Of a stretch of DNA of 9,797 bases, positions 1-6,504 are shown one piece after another. The translations under genes were made by a program, and so were the position numbers. The notes beneath the pieces were generated by a model. It was not told the origin of the DNA. It saw nothing but the letters and a program-made list of their open reading frames with translations, and did not search any database. This DNA comes from G020353115 sp964640125. Its GTDB lineage: Bacteria; Bacteroidota; Bacteroidia; Bacteroidales; VadinHA17. The stretch is taken from the NCBI GenBank assembly GCA_964640125.1, contig CAZXGG010000099.1, forward strand, positions 1 to 9,797, read 5' to 3'. Positions within the stretch are counted from its first letter, which is position 1. Each line of letters starts with the position of its first letter.

Positions 1-758
1 TTTCCCACCATTATGAATGTAAATTTTCATCATACCCTGATGGACGATTTATCTACATTGATATGAATAGCCAAAGGTTACAAAAAATTATGGGTGAAAT
101 GGCAAATCCTGAAGTTTTGGCACTGTTACAAAAGTTTTCTAGTGTAAGCAATGACGAAGACCGTCTTCAGGTTTTTGCCGATATGGAAAAAGTATTATCT
201 ACGGGTCTTTTAGAAAGTTTGAAGTATTGGGCAGAAGACATTTCTTTTTTCATTGATCAATTAAATGGATTATATAATGAAAACAAAATTTTTAAAAATA
301 AGCTGAATCTGGACAGACTTGGAGTTTTCGGAATGTCTTTGGGTGGTCTTGCATCGCTTGAAGTAAGTCTGTTGGATAAAAGGATCAAGGCCTGCCTAAG
401 TATGGATGGTGGATTACACGGTTTAATATTAAAAAGTAAGATTAATATACCTACTATGTTTTTGAATAGTAAAAGGTATTTAGGGTATGGTAACGTTTTC
501 ATAAATAGGTCTGAAATGGATTGTTACTCTTTAACTGTCAAAAATTCAGACCACTATAATTTTTCCGATTATTCCATCTATCCTGTTCCTATGGTTAAAT
601 CTCTTTTAGGAACTATTGATGGTGCCCAAACGATAAAGATTATGAATATAATGGTTCTGAATTTTTTTGATAAATATCTGAAAGAGCAAAATAACATTGA
701 CTTACTAAAAGAAGCAGAATTGTTTTCAGAGATCGAAGCAGTGACAAATTGTAAATAA
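1..758 (+). CDS. Alpha/beta hydrolase, PAF-acetylhydrolase-like (5'-truncated by window edge)
   Basis: The reading frame is open from base 3, so the ATG at 63 is internal and the true start lies outside the window. Residue numbers here count from that ATG. The nucleophile elbow GMSLGG places the catalytic Ser at 92; the following strand ends in SMDGG with the likely acid Asp115; and SDHYNFSDY supplies the likely His164. The order Ser-Asp-His and the H-x-N-F-x-D context are those of the platelet-activating-factor acetylhydrolase II-like / dienelactone-hydrolase group of esterases. The YPDGR motif before the ATG also fits that group. The substrate is unknown; ester or lipid hydrolysis is the family role. 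About the first 100-150 residues, including any signal peptide, are missing. The gene is very AT-rich (one 60-base stretch near 241-300 has only 8 G/C). It ends 6 bp from a convergent pseudogene. Confidence 0.75.
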   Translation, partial: SHHYECKFSSYPDGRFIYIDMNSQRLQKIMGEMANPEVLALLQKFSSVSNDEDRLQVFADMEKVLSTGLLESLKYWAEDISFFIDQLNGLYNENKIFKNKLNLDRLGVFGMSLGGLASLEVSLLDKRIKACLSMDGGLHGLILKSKINIPTMFLNSKRYLGYGNVFINRSEMDCYSLTVKNSDHYNFSDYSIYPVPMVKSLLGTIDGAQTIKIMNIMVLNFFDKYLKEQNNIDLLKEAELFSEIEAVTNCK

Positions 759-764
759 CGAATC

Positions 765-998
765 TCATTCATATCTCAAGGTTTCAGCCGGGTTCTTCAG
801 TGCGGTCCTCATCACTTGATAACCTATAGTTAAATATGCGATTAAAAGTGATATAGTTCCAGTAAGTATAAATATCATGGGTGAAAAGCTTATACGGTAT
901 GCGAAGTTTTGCAGCCATCCTTTCATGATCCACAACGTTGGTACTATTGCTAAAACATTGGCAAGTACCAACCATATAGTATATTCTCTTTTGAGATA
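765..998 (-). pseudogene. C-terminal remnant of an FtsX/MacB-type ABC transporter permease
   Basis: This reads as the last ~75 residues of a Bacteroidota-type permease: a membrane helix (WLVLANVLAIVPTLWIM), then KGWLQNFAYRI, a second helix, and the terminal NPAETLRYE. The intact permease at 7264-9690 ends in the same way (SWLQNFAFRV, then NPAESLRYE), so the two are paralogues. Extending upstream from the TTG at 971, the frame still reads permease-like (LKREYTIW) up to an in-frame TGA at 999-1001, where the DNA becomes methyltransferase coding in another frame. About 700 residues are therefore missing, including the first transmembrane unit and both periplasmic domains. It has no plausible start of its own and cannot make a working transporter subunit. 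A rearrangement or an assembly mis-join could explain it. Confidence 0.75.
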
Positions 999-1210
999 TC
1001 AATTCCAACAACTTTTTTTGCTTTTTCCAATAACCTGATTGAAACCCGTCCATATCCCCACCCCAAATTTAATACAACATCATTCTGACTAATTTTGTTC
1101 AATACAAAGGATATTTCTGCTTCCAGAAATTGTATAACTCTTACAGGTGCTATTTCGTAACATTTTCTCAAATTATTTGAGTTAAGTAAATTTGAGTCGT
1201 AATTTTTCAT
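950..1210 (-). pseudogene. 5' fragment of a class I SAM-dependent methyltransferase, fused out of frame to permease DNA
   Basis: The frame starts at an ATG (1210) and gives 86 residues before a TAG at 950-952. Residues about 13-76 look like a class I methyltransferase N-terminus: a helix with LRKCYEIAPVRV, then motif I (VVLNLGWGYGR, ~45-55), then the second strand ending in the ribose-binding acid of GIDISKENI (Asp71). The first acidic residue of motif I (usually E/D-x-G) is Asn here, but the GxG is kept. Homology stops just after ISKENI, at about base 985. The final ~10 residues (LYGWYLPMF) are out-of-frame permease sequence. The rest of the Rossmann fold (~150 residues in typical members) is absent, so the product should be inactive. 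The 55-bp spacer to the divergent reductase gene may hold promoters for both, but I see no clear motif. Confidence 0.7.
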
Positions 1211-1265
1211 AGTTTTAATAATTTCATAGTTCTTTTATTAAGGCTGAATTTTACCCAACACTTCT

Positions 1266-2591
1266 ATGGAAAGAAAGAAAAAAGATCGCAGGCAATTCAT
1301 ACGGGAAACAGGATTGGCTTTTTTAGGTGCAGGTTTATTGCCAAACGAAAGTATGAATTCTTTTCATTATGACTCCCAGGATGACCCACCAAGGATAAAA
1401 AACTACCGAAGGCTTGGCAGAACCGGAGCCATGGTATCGGATATCGGTTCCGGAGAACCAACCAGTAGTTCGGTTCTCAAATCTGTTCTTGACTCAGGAG
1501 TAAATTTTATCGAGACATCAGAAAGTTACAGCAATGGCAGGAATGAGGTCCTTATCGGGAATGTTATTAAAGCGTTTGAAAGAGATAAGTTGTTCATTGC
1601 CACCAAAGCATTTCCATCCATGAAGCTGTTTAAATCCGTGGATGATGTTATTCAACGGGCAAAAGGAAGCCTTAAAAGATTACAGACGGATTATATTGAT
1701 CTGTACATGATTCACCAGGCACAGAATATTTTCAGGGTGAAAGATGATTATTTCCACAAGGCTGCAGAGATACTTAAAAAGCAAGGGAAGATTCGATTTA
1801 CGGGGTTATCATGTCACGGACCTGAATGGGGGCCTGAATCAAGCGAGAACCTGGAAGATATTCTCATGGCTGCAATAGAGGATGGACGGTTTGATGTAAT
1901 TCTTCTTCCCTATAACTTCCTTGCTCCTGAAATGGGTGATAGAATACTCAAAGCCTGTAAGGAACATGATATTGGCACTATGATTATGAAATCAAACCCG
2001 ATTCTTGCCTACGAAAACTATTCTTCCCTGGTAGAAAGAGGCCGTGAAATAAACCGGGAGGAACAAAAATACTATGAAGGGTTAAATGAGGCAATGCAGA
2101 AGGCTGACAGTTTTTTCCGGAAATACAACATGAATGATATTGAACAGTTAAAGGATGGTTCCATACAGTTCATCCTTTCAAACCCTTATGTAAATACCAT
2201 ATGCTGCCGTTTCCGCAATTTTTCTGACGTAGATAAATATGTCAGGCTTTCAGGAACAACCCTGGATAGCCGGATTGCCATGGTGATGAAAGACTTCGTT
2301 TGCAAACTTGGATTTCTCAACTGCCGTATCGGGTGTAACATATGCGAAAGTAAGTGCCCTCATAAGGTACCTGTAAACACAATCATGAGGTATAATTATT
2401 ATTTTCATTCCAAAGGGATGGAAAAAACGGCAATGCAGTATTACCAGGATATAGATGGCAAAGCTGCAGGTCTTTGCAAGGATTGTGAGGGGTATTGTGA
2501 GAAAGCCTGTCCTCATGGTGTCCAAACACGGTTCCTGCTTTCACAAATCCATGATGATCTAAGCTTTGACAAGCGGATCATGAAGTCCTGA
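1266..2591 (+). CDS. Tat-signal aldo/keto reductase with C-terminal iron-sulfur cysteine clusters
   Basis: This is a 441-aa protein. The N-terminus has a twin-arginine motif (RRQFI, Arg8-Arg9) and a short hydrophobic stretch (GLAFLGAGLLP), pointing to folded export or an exported ancestor. Residues ~46-330 are an aldo/keto reductase TIM barrel: YRRLGRTGAMVSDIG at its start, Tyr88, Lys114 (LFIATKAF) and His150 (YIDLYMIHQ) as three of the four catalytic residues. The fourth, normally Asp in FDTA, is Glu83 in FIETSESY. The C-terminus carries two four-Cys sets, C353/357/360/364 and C404/407/411/415, each ending in C-P as in ferredoxin-like [4Fe-4S] modules. Such Fe-S aldo/keto reductases are a known group (COG1453-like) whose substrates are mostly undefined. 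The ATG at 1266 is chosen because it places the RR motif correctly; no Shine-Dalgarno is visible. No partner redox gene lies beside it. Confidence 0.85.
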   Translation: MERKKKDRRQFIRETGLAFLGAGLLPNESMNSFHYDSQDDPPRIKNYRRLGRTGAMVSDIGSGEPTSSSVLKSVLDSGVNFIETSESYSNGRNEVLIGNVIKAFERDKLFIATKAFPSMKLFKSVDDVIQRAKGSLKRLQTDYIDLYMIHQAQNIFRVKDDYFHKAAEILKKQGKIRFTGLSCHGPEWGPESSENLEDILMAAIEDGRFDVILLPYNFLAPEMGDRILKACKEHDIGTMIMKSNPILAYENYSSLVERGREINREEQKYYEGLNEAMQKADSFFRKYNMNDIEQLKDGSIQFILSNPYVNTICCRFRNFSDVDKYVRLSGTTLDSRIAMVMKDFVCKLGFLNCRIGCNICESKCPHKVPVNTIMRYNYYFHSKGMEKTAMQYYQDIDGKAAGLCKDCEGYCEKACPHGVQTRFLLSQIHDDLSFDKRIMKS

Positions 2592-2823
2592 CAGACTTCC
2601 TATTATCATGATAGTTTATGCTCCGGATCTTCATATATTTTTGATATGCATGGTGGTACACCCTTGCCGCATCATACACTTGGTATTTTGTTTCCAGAGG
2701 ATCGATGTACTACAAAAAAATCAATTATGAAAAAAGGAAAAGTAAAAATGGTGCAATGAGATCAGGGAGGGTGATAAAGGTTTGCAGGTATACAACGTTC
2801 GGTCCGTAAAGTAGTTACAGGCA

Positions 2824-4350
2824 TCAGGAGAACTCTCCAAATACCTTTCTGTAATGGTAACCATATATGCTGTAAGTAATGGCGAGGGGGAATAATCTGG
2901 GCTTGTTGAACAGGCTCCAGAAAAACAAATTCCAGTAGTATTTCCGGCTTTTATTGAAAATTCCAATGATATACATGGATTTTAACAAAGCCATGAATTT
3001 TGAAAATGTAATCTTTATCTCACTCGACGCATGAGGATTGTAATCTTTCAGAAAGGAAATAACGCGGTTATAGTATGCCTTACTTGAATAGATGCCTCTA
3101 ATGATTTTCTGATAACCTTTTAACAGCTCCTGTTTGTTCATGGCAGGGATGAAGTTCAGGGAATAATCGGTATTGTTTCCACTCCATTCTTTCACGATCC
3201 GGCCTTCCTTTAATAACCGCTGATATAACCTGGTCTTTTTTGGTGCATTGAGTAAGCCCACCATGGCTGAAATGATCCTGCTTTCTTGAATAAAGTCTAT
3301 CTGTCTCTGAAAGACAGAAGGAGAATCATGGTCGAATCCAATAATAAAACCGGCAGAAACCTCCATTCCTGTCGATTGAATTTTTTTCACAGACTGAATG
3401 AGATCCCGGTTTTTGTTCTGCTTTTTATTGCATTCGGTAAGACTTGCCTCTTCGGGTGTTTCAATACCGACGAATACGGTAGAAAATCCGGCCTCAACCA
3501 TTAGATACATCAGTTCAACATCATCAGCCAAATCAATAGATGCTTCAGTGGTAAACAGAAAAGGATGTTTGGTTTTCTGCATCCACCGTATTATGGAAGG
3601 CAACAGATCTTTTTTTAGAACATTCTTTTTTCCAATAAAATTATCATCCACGAAAAAAACATTACCACGCCATCCAGTTTTATAAATATTATCAAGTTCC
3701 AAAATGATCTGATCTGTTGTTTTGGTCCTAACCTTATGTCCGAGAAGTGCAGTAATATCGCAGAATTCACAATCATAAGGACACCCCCTTGAAAACTGAA
3801 TGCTCAGGAAGGCATATTTTGAGGTATTGATTAATGAATAATCCGGTGCCGGAGAACATGTCATATCGGCATATTCGGAGGTACGGTAAATTTTTTTTAC
3901 CGATCCGTTATTTAAATCATCCAGAAACAGAGGCAATGTTATTTCCGCTTCATTTAAAATGAGGTGATCTATCTGACTGAAGTTCTCGTAATCTTCTGTA
4001 AATAACGGCCCCCCCGCCACCATTTTTCTATTTAACATGTTACACCTGTTAACAATCTCACTAACAGATTTCTGCTGGATTGACATGGCCGTTATAAATA
4101 CATAGTCCGACCAAAGAATGTCTTTGTCTTTCAGTGGCGTAATATTCAGATCAACCAGTTTCTTTTCCCATTCATCCGGAAGCAGTGATGCAACTGTCAA
4201 TAAACCTAAAGAGGGATTTGCAGCTTTTTTGGATACGAATTTTAATGCATATTTAAAGTTCCAGTATGTATCCGGTTGTTTCGGATTGATCAAAAGAATT
4301 TTTTTATTTTCCATATTCGGTGCAGTTGACAATAATTTACCATATTCCAT
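2824..4350 (-). CDS. B12-binding-domain radical SAM protein (DUF4070-like)
   Basis: Numbered from the ATG at 4350 (508 aa). The Met at residue 13 (ATG at 4314) is the likelier start, because the family normally opens with a short ILLINPxxPDTYWxFKYAL motif, here at 18-36. Residues ~15-160 form the Rossmann-like cobalamin-binding-type domain (VAGGPLFT at 111-118), without a clear DxHxxG cobalamin-ligand motif. The radical SAM cluster is C190-PYD-C194-EF-C197, followed by a long (β/α) barrel with GNVFFVDDNFIG and FVGIETPEE, the latter typical of SAM and substrate-binding strands. The tail (~370-508) is basic and partly hydrophobic and fits the DUF4070 region found in this group, which includes the hopanoid methylase HpnP. 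The chemistry may be methylation or another carbon-centred modification of a lipid-like substrate; the substrate cannot be named. It is divergent from the LytTR gene. Confidence 0.85.
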   Translation of the reverse strand: MEYGKLLSTAPNMENKKILLINPKQPDTYWNFKYALKFVSKKAANPSLGLLTVASLLPDEWEKKLVDLNITPLKDKDILWSDYVFITAMSIQQKSVSEIVNRCNMLNRKMVAGGPLFTEDYENFSQIDHLILNEAEITLPLFLDDLNNGSVKKIYRTSEYADMTCSPAPDYSLINTSKYAFLSIQFSRGCPYDCEFCDITALLGHKVRTKTTDQIILELDNIYKTGWRGNVFFVDDNFIGKKNVLKKDLLPSIIRWMQKTKHPFLFTTEASIDLADDVELMYLMVEAGFSTVFVGIETPEEASLTECNKKQNKNRDLIQSVKKIQSTGMEVSAGFIIGFDHDSPSVFQRQIDFIQESRIISAMVGLLNAPKKTRLYQRLLKEGRIVKEWSGNNTDYSLNFIPAMNKQELLKGYQKIIRGIYSSKAYYNRVISFLKDYNPHASSEIKITFSKFMALLKSMYIIGIFNKSRKYYWNLFFWSLFNKPRLFPLAITYSIYGYHYRKVFGEFS

Positions 4351-4569
4351 TCAATGCAATATTAACCTGCATATGGGAAAAATCGAAAAGAATGGGAGCA
4401 ATGACCTGTAAATGGGATAAACAGAATCGATGCAGGGATGGATGTTATTTACCACCGAAGAATACTATTACAGAACTGAAATTTTGGGATTTTTAACAAA
4501 ACTCCGGAAAATTCGGAATCTGAACGGATTTTTGTAAATTGCGTTCATTACTAAATGTAGTTTCAACAG
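4351..4569. promoter_or_regulatory. Divergent intergenic region between radical SAM and LytTR genes
   Basis: This AT-rich spacer must hold the promoters of both divergent genes. Near the LytTR start it carries three CGGA(A/T)(A/T) words on the plus strand at 4505, 4514 and 4525. The first and third are 20 bp apart, about two helical turns, and lie about 45-65 bp before the TTG start. LytTR proteins usually bind paired short direct repeats with roughly this periodicity, so an autoregulatory operator is conceivable, though these words do not match a known LytTR consensus. No convincing TAnnTTTG/-33 pair of the Bacteroidota type was found; TAAATTG at 4536-4542 is the nearest -7 lookalike. Confidence 0.25.
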
Positions 4570-5424
4570 TTGGATTATCAAAAACATCAGATTAAGATTT
4601 CCCTCAGGGATGAATTCGGCCGGTTGTTTATTCTGAGCTTTGGTGTGTTTCTTTTTATTCTTTTCTTTCAGCCATTTCCGCTTGAGCAACTCGATTACAA
4701 TAACCGGTTGTTATTTGTCACCGGGTTAGGTGTAATTTACTTCCTGGTAGCATGTATTATCCTTATTCTGTTACCCTTTTCGGCTCCTAAATGGTTTAGA
4801 ATCAGTGAGTGGGAAAGTGGCCCACCCTTTCTTTTAATCTCAATGTTGCTGGTTTTTACCGTTACTGCTTTTGCATTTTATATACGGTATGTTGGTAAAG
4901 CTGAGCTATCGCTATACATTATGTTTAAAATGGTTTTGGTGTGCCTGTTACCGTTAATTGTTTTATTGATCCTATATAAAAACAAGTCCCAGGCGGTTGT
5001 AATAGATATATTACAGGAGCAAAACAAAGATTATATATCAAAAATAAGGGACTTTGATCAAATCAGTATGGAGGAAGAAATTGATATCATTTCCAATAAC
5101 AAATCTGATAAGCTGACCCTTAAGTATAAGAATATTATTTACATAAAGTCAGCCGACAACTATATTGAAATACATTACCTGGAAAACGATATGGTTGAGA
5201 AAAAATTAATACGGAATACCTTAAAAAATATCGAATCTCAACTGGCAAATCAGCATCATTTCATCCGTTGTCATCGTGCAAGTATTGTCAATGTTTTGTA
5301 CATCGATAAGCTGGTGCATAATTACGGTGGTTACAGTCTGCAGTTGAACCATCAGGAAGAAAAAATTCCTGTATCGAGGCAATATCTAATACAGGTGAAA
5401 AATGCAATTTCCGGTGTTGAATAA
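4570..5424 (+). CDS. Membrane-anchored LytTR DNA-binding transcriptional regulator
   Basis: A 284-aa protein has four predicted membrane helices (about 19-37, 47-70, 86-106 and 113-136), a short basic/coiled linker (~137-165) and a C-terminal LytTR domain (~178-284). LytTR landmarks are NIIYIKSADNYIEIHY, the LIRNTLKNIE helix, FIRCHRASIVNVLYID and the closing KIPVSRQYL. There is no receiver or kinase domain, so it probably senses something in or through the membrane and binds DNA directly. A TTG at 4570 is the likely start: an in-frame TAG lies at 4558-4560, no ATG occurs before Met92, and the family needs the sequence from about ISLRDEFGRLF onward to make helix 1. Such one-piece membrane LytTR proteins are common in Bacteroidota and often control neighbouring transporters or exported enzymes. 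Confidence 0.85.
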   Translation: MDYQKHQIKISLRDEFGRLFILSFGVFLFILFFQPFPLEQLDYNNRLLFVTGLGVIYFLVACIILILLPFSAPKWFRISEWESGPPFLLISMLLVFTVTAFAFYIRYVGKAELSLYIMFKMVLVCLLPLIVLLILYKNKSQAVVIDILQEQNKDYISKIRDFDQISMEEEIDIISNNKSDKLTLKYKNIIYIKSADNYIEIHYLENDMVEKKLIRNTLKNIESQLANQHHFIRCHRASIVNVLYIDKLVHNYGGYSLQLNHQEEKIPVSRQYLIQVKNAISGVE

Positions 5425-5428
5425 GCAT

Positions 5429-5507
5429 GTTATTCACCCCTGAATGAGTATCATCCGCCACAATTCGACCTCTTTTACCCCTTAAACCCTGTTATTCAGC
5501 CCTTCAA
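5429..5507. repeat. Two near-identical direct repeats between LytTR and methyltransferase genes
   Basis: GTTATTCACCCCT at 5429-5441 and GTTATTCAGCCCT at 5491-5503 match at 12 of 13 bases and start 62 bp apart, close to six helical turns. A weaker TTTTACCCCTT lies between them at 5473. They fall in the 139-bp spacer downstream of a DNA-binding protein gene and upstream of the methyltransferase, so paired operator half-sites are possible. A chance repeat in this short spacer cannot be excluded. Nearer the ATG, TAATGTTG at 5532-5539 is one base from the Bacteroidota -7 element TAnnTTTG, but no matching -33 box is obvious. Confidence 0.3.
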
Positions 5508-5563
5508 TTTTAAATATCTGTTTTTTCGGGTTAATGTTGTAATCAAACAAAAAGCAGACGATC

Positions 5564-6370
5564 ATGGCAAACTTAGTGGATAACTATTGTGAAGTTCCTG
5601 CCCTGTTCCGCAGGCCTATGTGGCGGATATGGCATGCGATGTTAATCCTTTTTGATAAAGATAGTACCGTAAACTTCATGAATTATGGATATGCCGGACT
5701 GAATGGCGATAAAACGATTGACCTAAAGAAAGAAGACGAATGGAACCGATTTCCAATTCAACTATACGATCATGTAGTCAGCCAGGTGAAACTCATGAAT
5801 AAAAGGGTGTTAGAAATAGGCTCAGGCAGAGGCGGTGGGGCTCATTATATTTCCCGTTACTATAAACCAAAAAAATATACCGGCGTTGACATATCGGCTG
5901 GTGTAATAAAATTCTGTAACCAGTTTTATGATATCCCCGGTTTATCGTTTGTGGAAGGCAGGGCTGAAAAGATCCCTTTCGATGACGGAACCTACGATGC
6001 TGTAGTCAATGTTGAGTCGGCACGTGGGTATAGCGATATTGCAGCATTTTTCAGTGAAGTATATCGGATTCTTATCCCCGATGGTCATTTTTTGTTTGCA
6101 GATGTGATTGGAAAAGGAGAAGTTGAAGAAATCCGGAAAAAATTTCAACACTGTGGTTTTAAAATAAACAGTGAGAAAGAAATAACAGAAAATGTTGCCA
6201 GGGGGCTCGAGTTGGATACGAAACGCAGAGAGTTTATGATTGAAAATAAAGTTCCGGGATTCCTTCAAAGACCGTTTCAGAAATGGGCAGGAACAAAGGG
6301 TACAGAACGATTCAAGTCGTTTGTTAATGGCAAATTTGAATACTGGAGCTTTGTATTAACGAAGAACTAA
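5564..6370 (+). CDS. Class I SAM-dependent methyltransferase, phthiotriol O-methyltransferase-like
   Basis: A 268-aa Methyltransf_11-type enzyme. Motif I is VLEIGSGRGGG (82-92) with acid Glu84; the ribose-binding acid is Asp109 in YTGVDIS; motif II/III are AEKIPFDDGTYDAVVNVES (134-152) and LIPDGHFLFADV (170-181). From memory it resembles mycobacterial Rv2952, the phthiotriol/phenolphthiotriol dimycocerosate methyltransferase, along most of its length: the pre-domain VNFMNYGYAG segment, NRFPIQLY, HYISRYYKPKKYTG and the C-terminal FLQRPFQKWAGTKGT stretch all have counterparts. That suggests O-methylation of a hydroxyl on a lipid or polyketide-like acceptor, but the actual acceptor here is unknown. 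There is no membrane segment, so it should be cytosolic. The ATG at 5564 gives the family-typical N-terminus. It follows the LytTR gene in the same direction after 139 bp, too far for an obvious tight operon. Confidence 0.8.
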   Translation: MANLVDNYCEVPALFRRPMWRIWHAMLILFDKDSTVNFMNYGYAGLNGDKTIDLKKEDEWNRFPIQLYDHVVSQVKLMNKRVLEIGSGRGGGAHYISRYYKPKKYTGVDISAGVIKFCNQFYDIPGLSFVEGRAEKIPFDDGTYDAVVNVESARGYSDIAAFFSEVYRILIPDGHFLFADVIGKGEVEEIRKKFQHCGFKINSEKEITENVARGLELDTKRREFMIENKVPGFLQRPFQKWAGTKGTERFKSFVNGKFEYWSFVLTKN

Positions 6371-6435
6371 TCTAACGGAATCAGCCATATTTATAATATA
6401 ACGAATCCGAATCTTCAGGGCTATACTAAAAGTAT

Positions 6436-6460
6436 GTAGGTCGACTCTCCTGAGTCGACC
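6436..6460 (+). repeat. REP-like element: GTAG tetranucleotide plus perfect hairpin
   Basis: GTAG (6436-6439) leads directly into a perfect 9-bp inverted repeat, GGTCGACTC (6439-6447) and GAGTCGACC (6452-6460), with a TCCT loop. Several GTAG-plus-hairpin sequences are substrates of the REP-associated tyrosine transposases (RAYT/TnpA-REP). The stem is GC-rich against AT-rich surroundings. No T-run follows on either strand, so an ordinary Rho-independent terminator is unlikely. It sits between the ends of the convergent methyltransferase and lipoprotein genes, the usual location of REPs. No second copy and no RAYT gene is in the window. Confidence 0.5.
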
Positions 6461-6504
6461 AAATGGCGACTTAAAGGGAACCGCACAGGAAGTGGATCGA
6501 TGTA

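Noticed and set aside
2650..2664. Small GGTG-GTA-CACC hairpin as a terminator
   Set aside because: Only four base pairs and no T-run on either strand.
2705..2809. 34-codon ATG frame between reductase and radical SAM genes
   Set aside because: Very basic, no recognisable motif, no start signal, and short enough to occur by chance. The 232-bp convergent spacer 2592-2823 shows nothing else I can support.
6439..6460. The GTAG hairpin read as a Rho-independent terminator for the methyltransferase or lipoprotein gene
   Set aside because: Strong stem, but no T-run follows on either strand.
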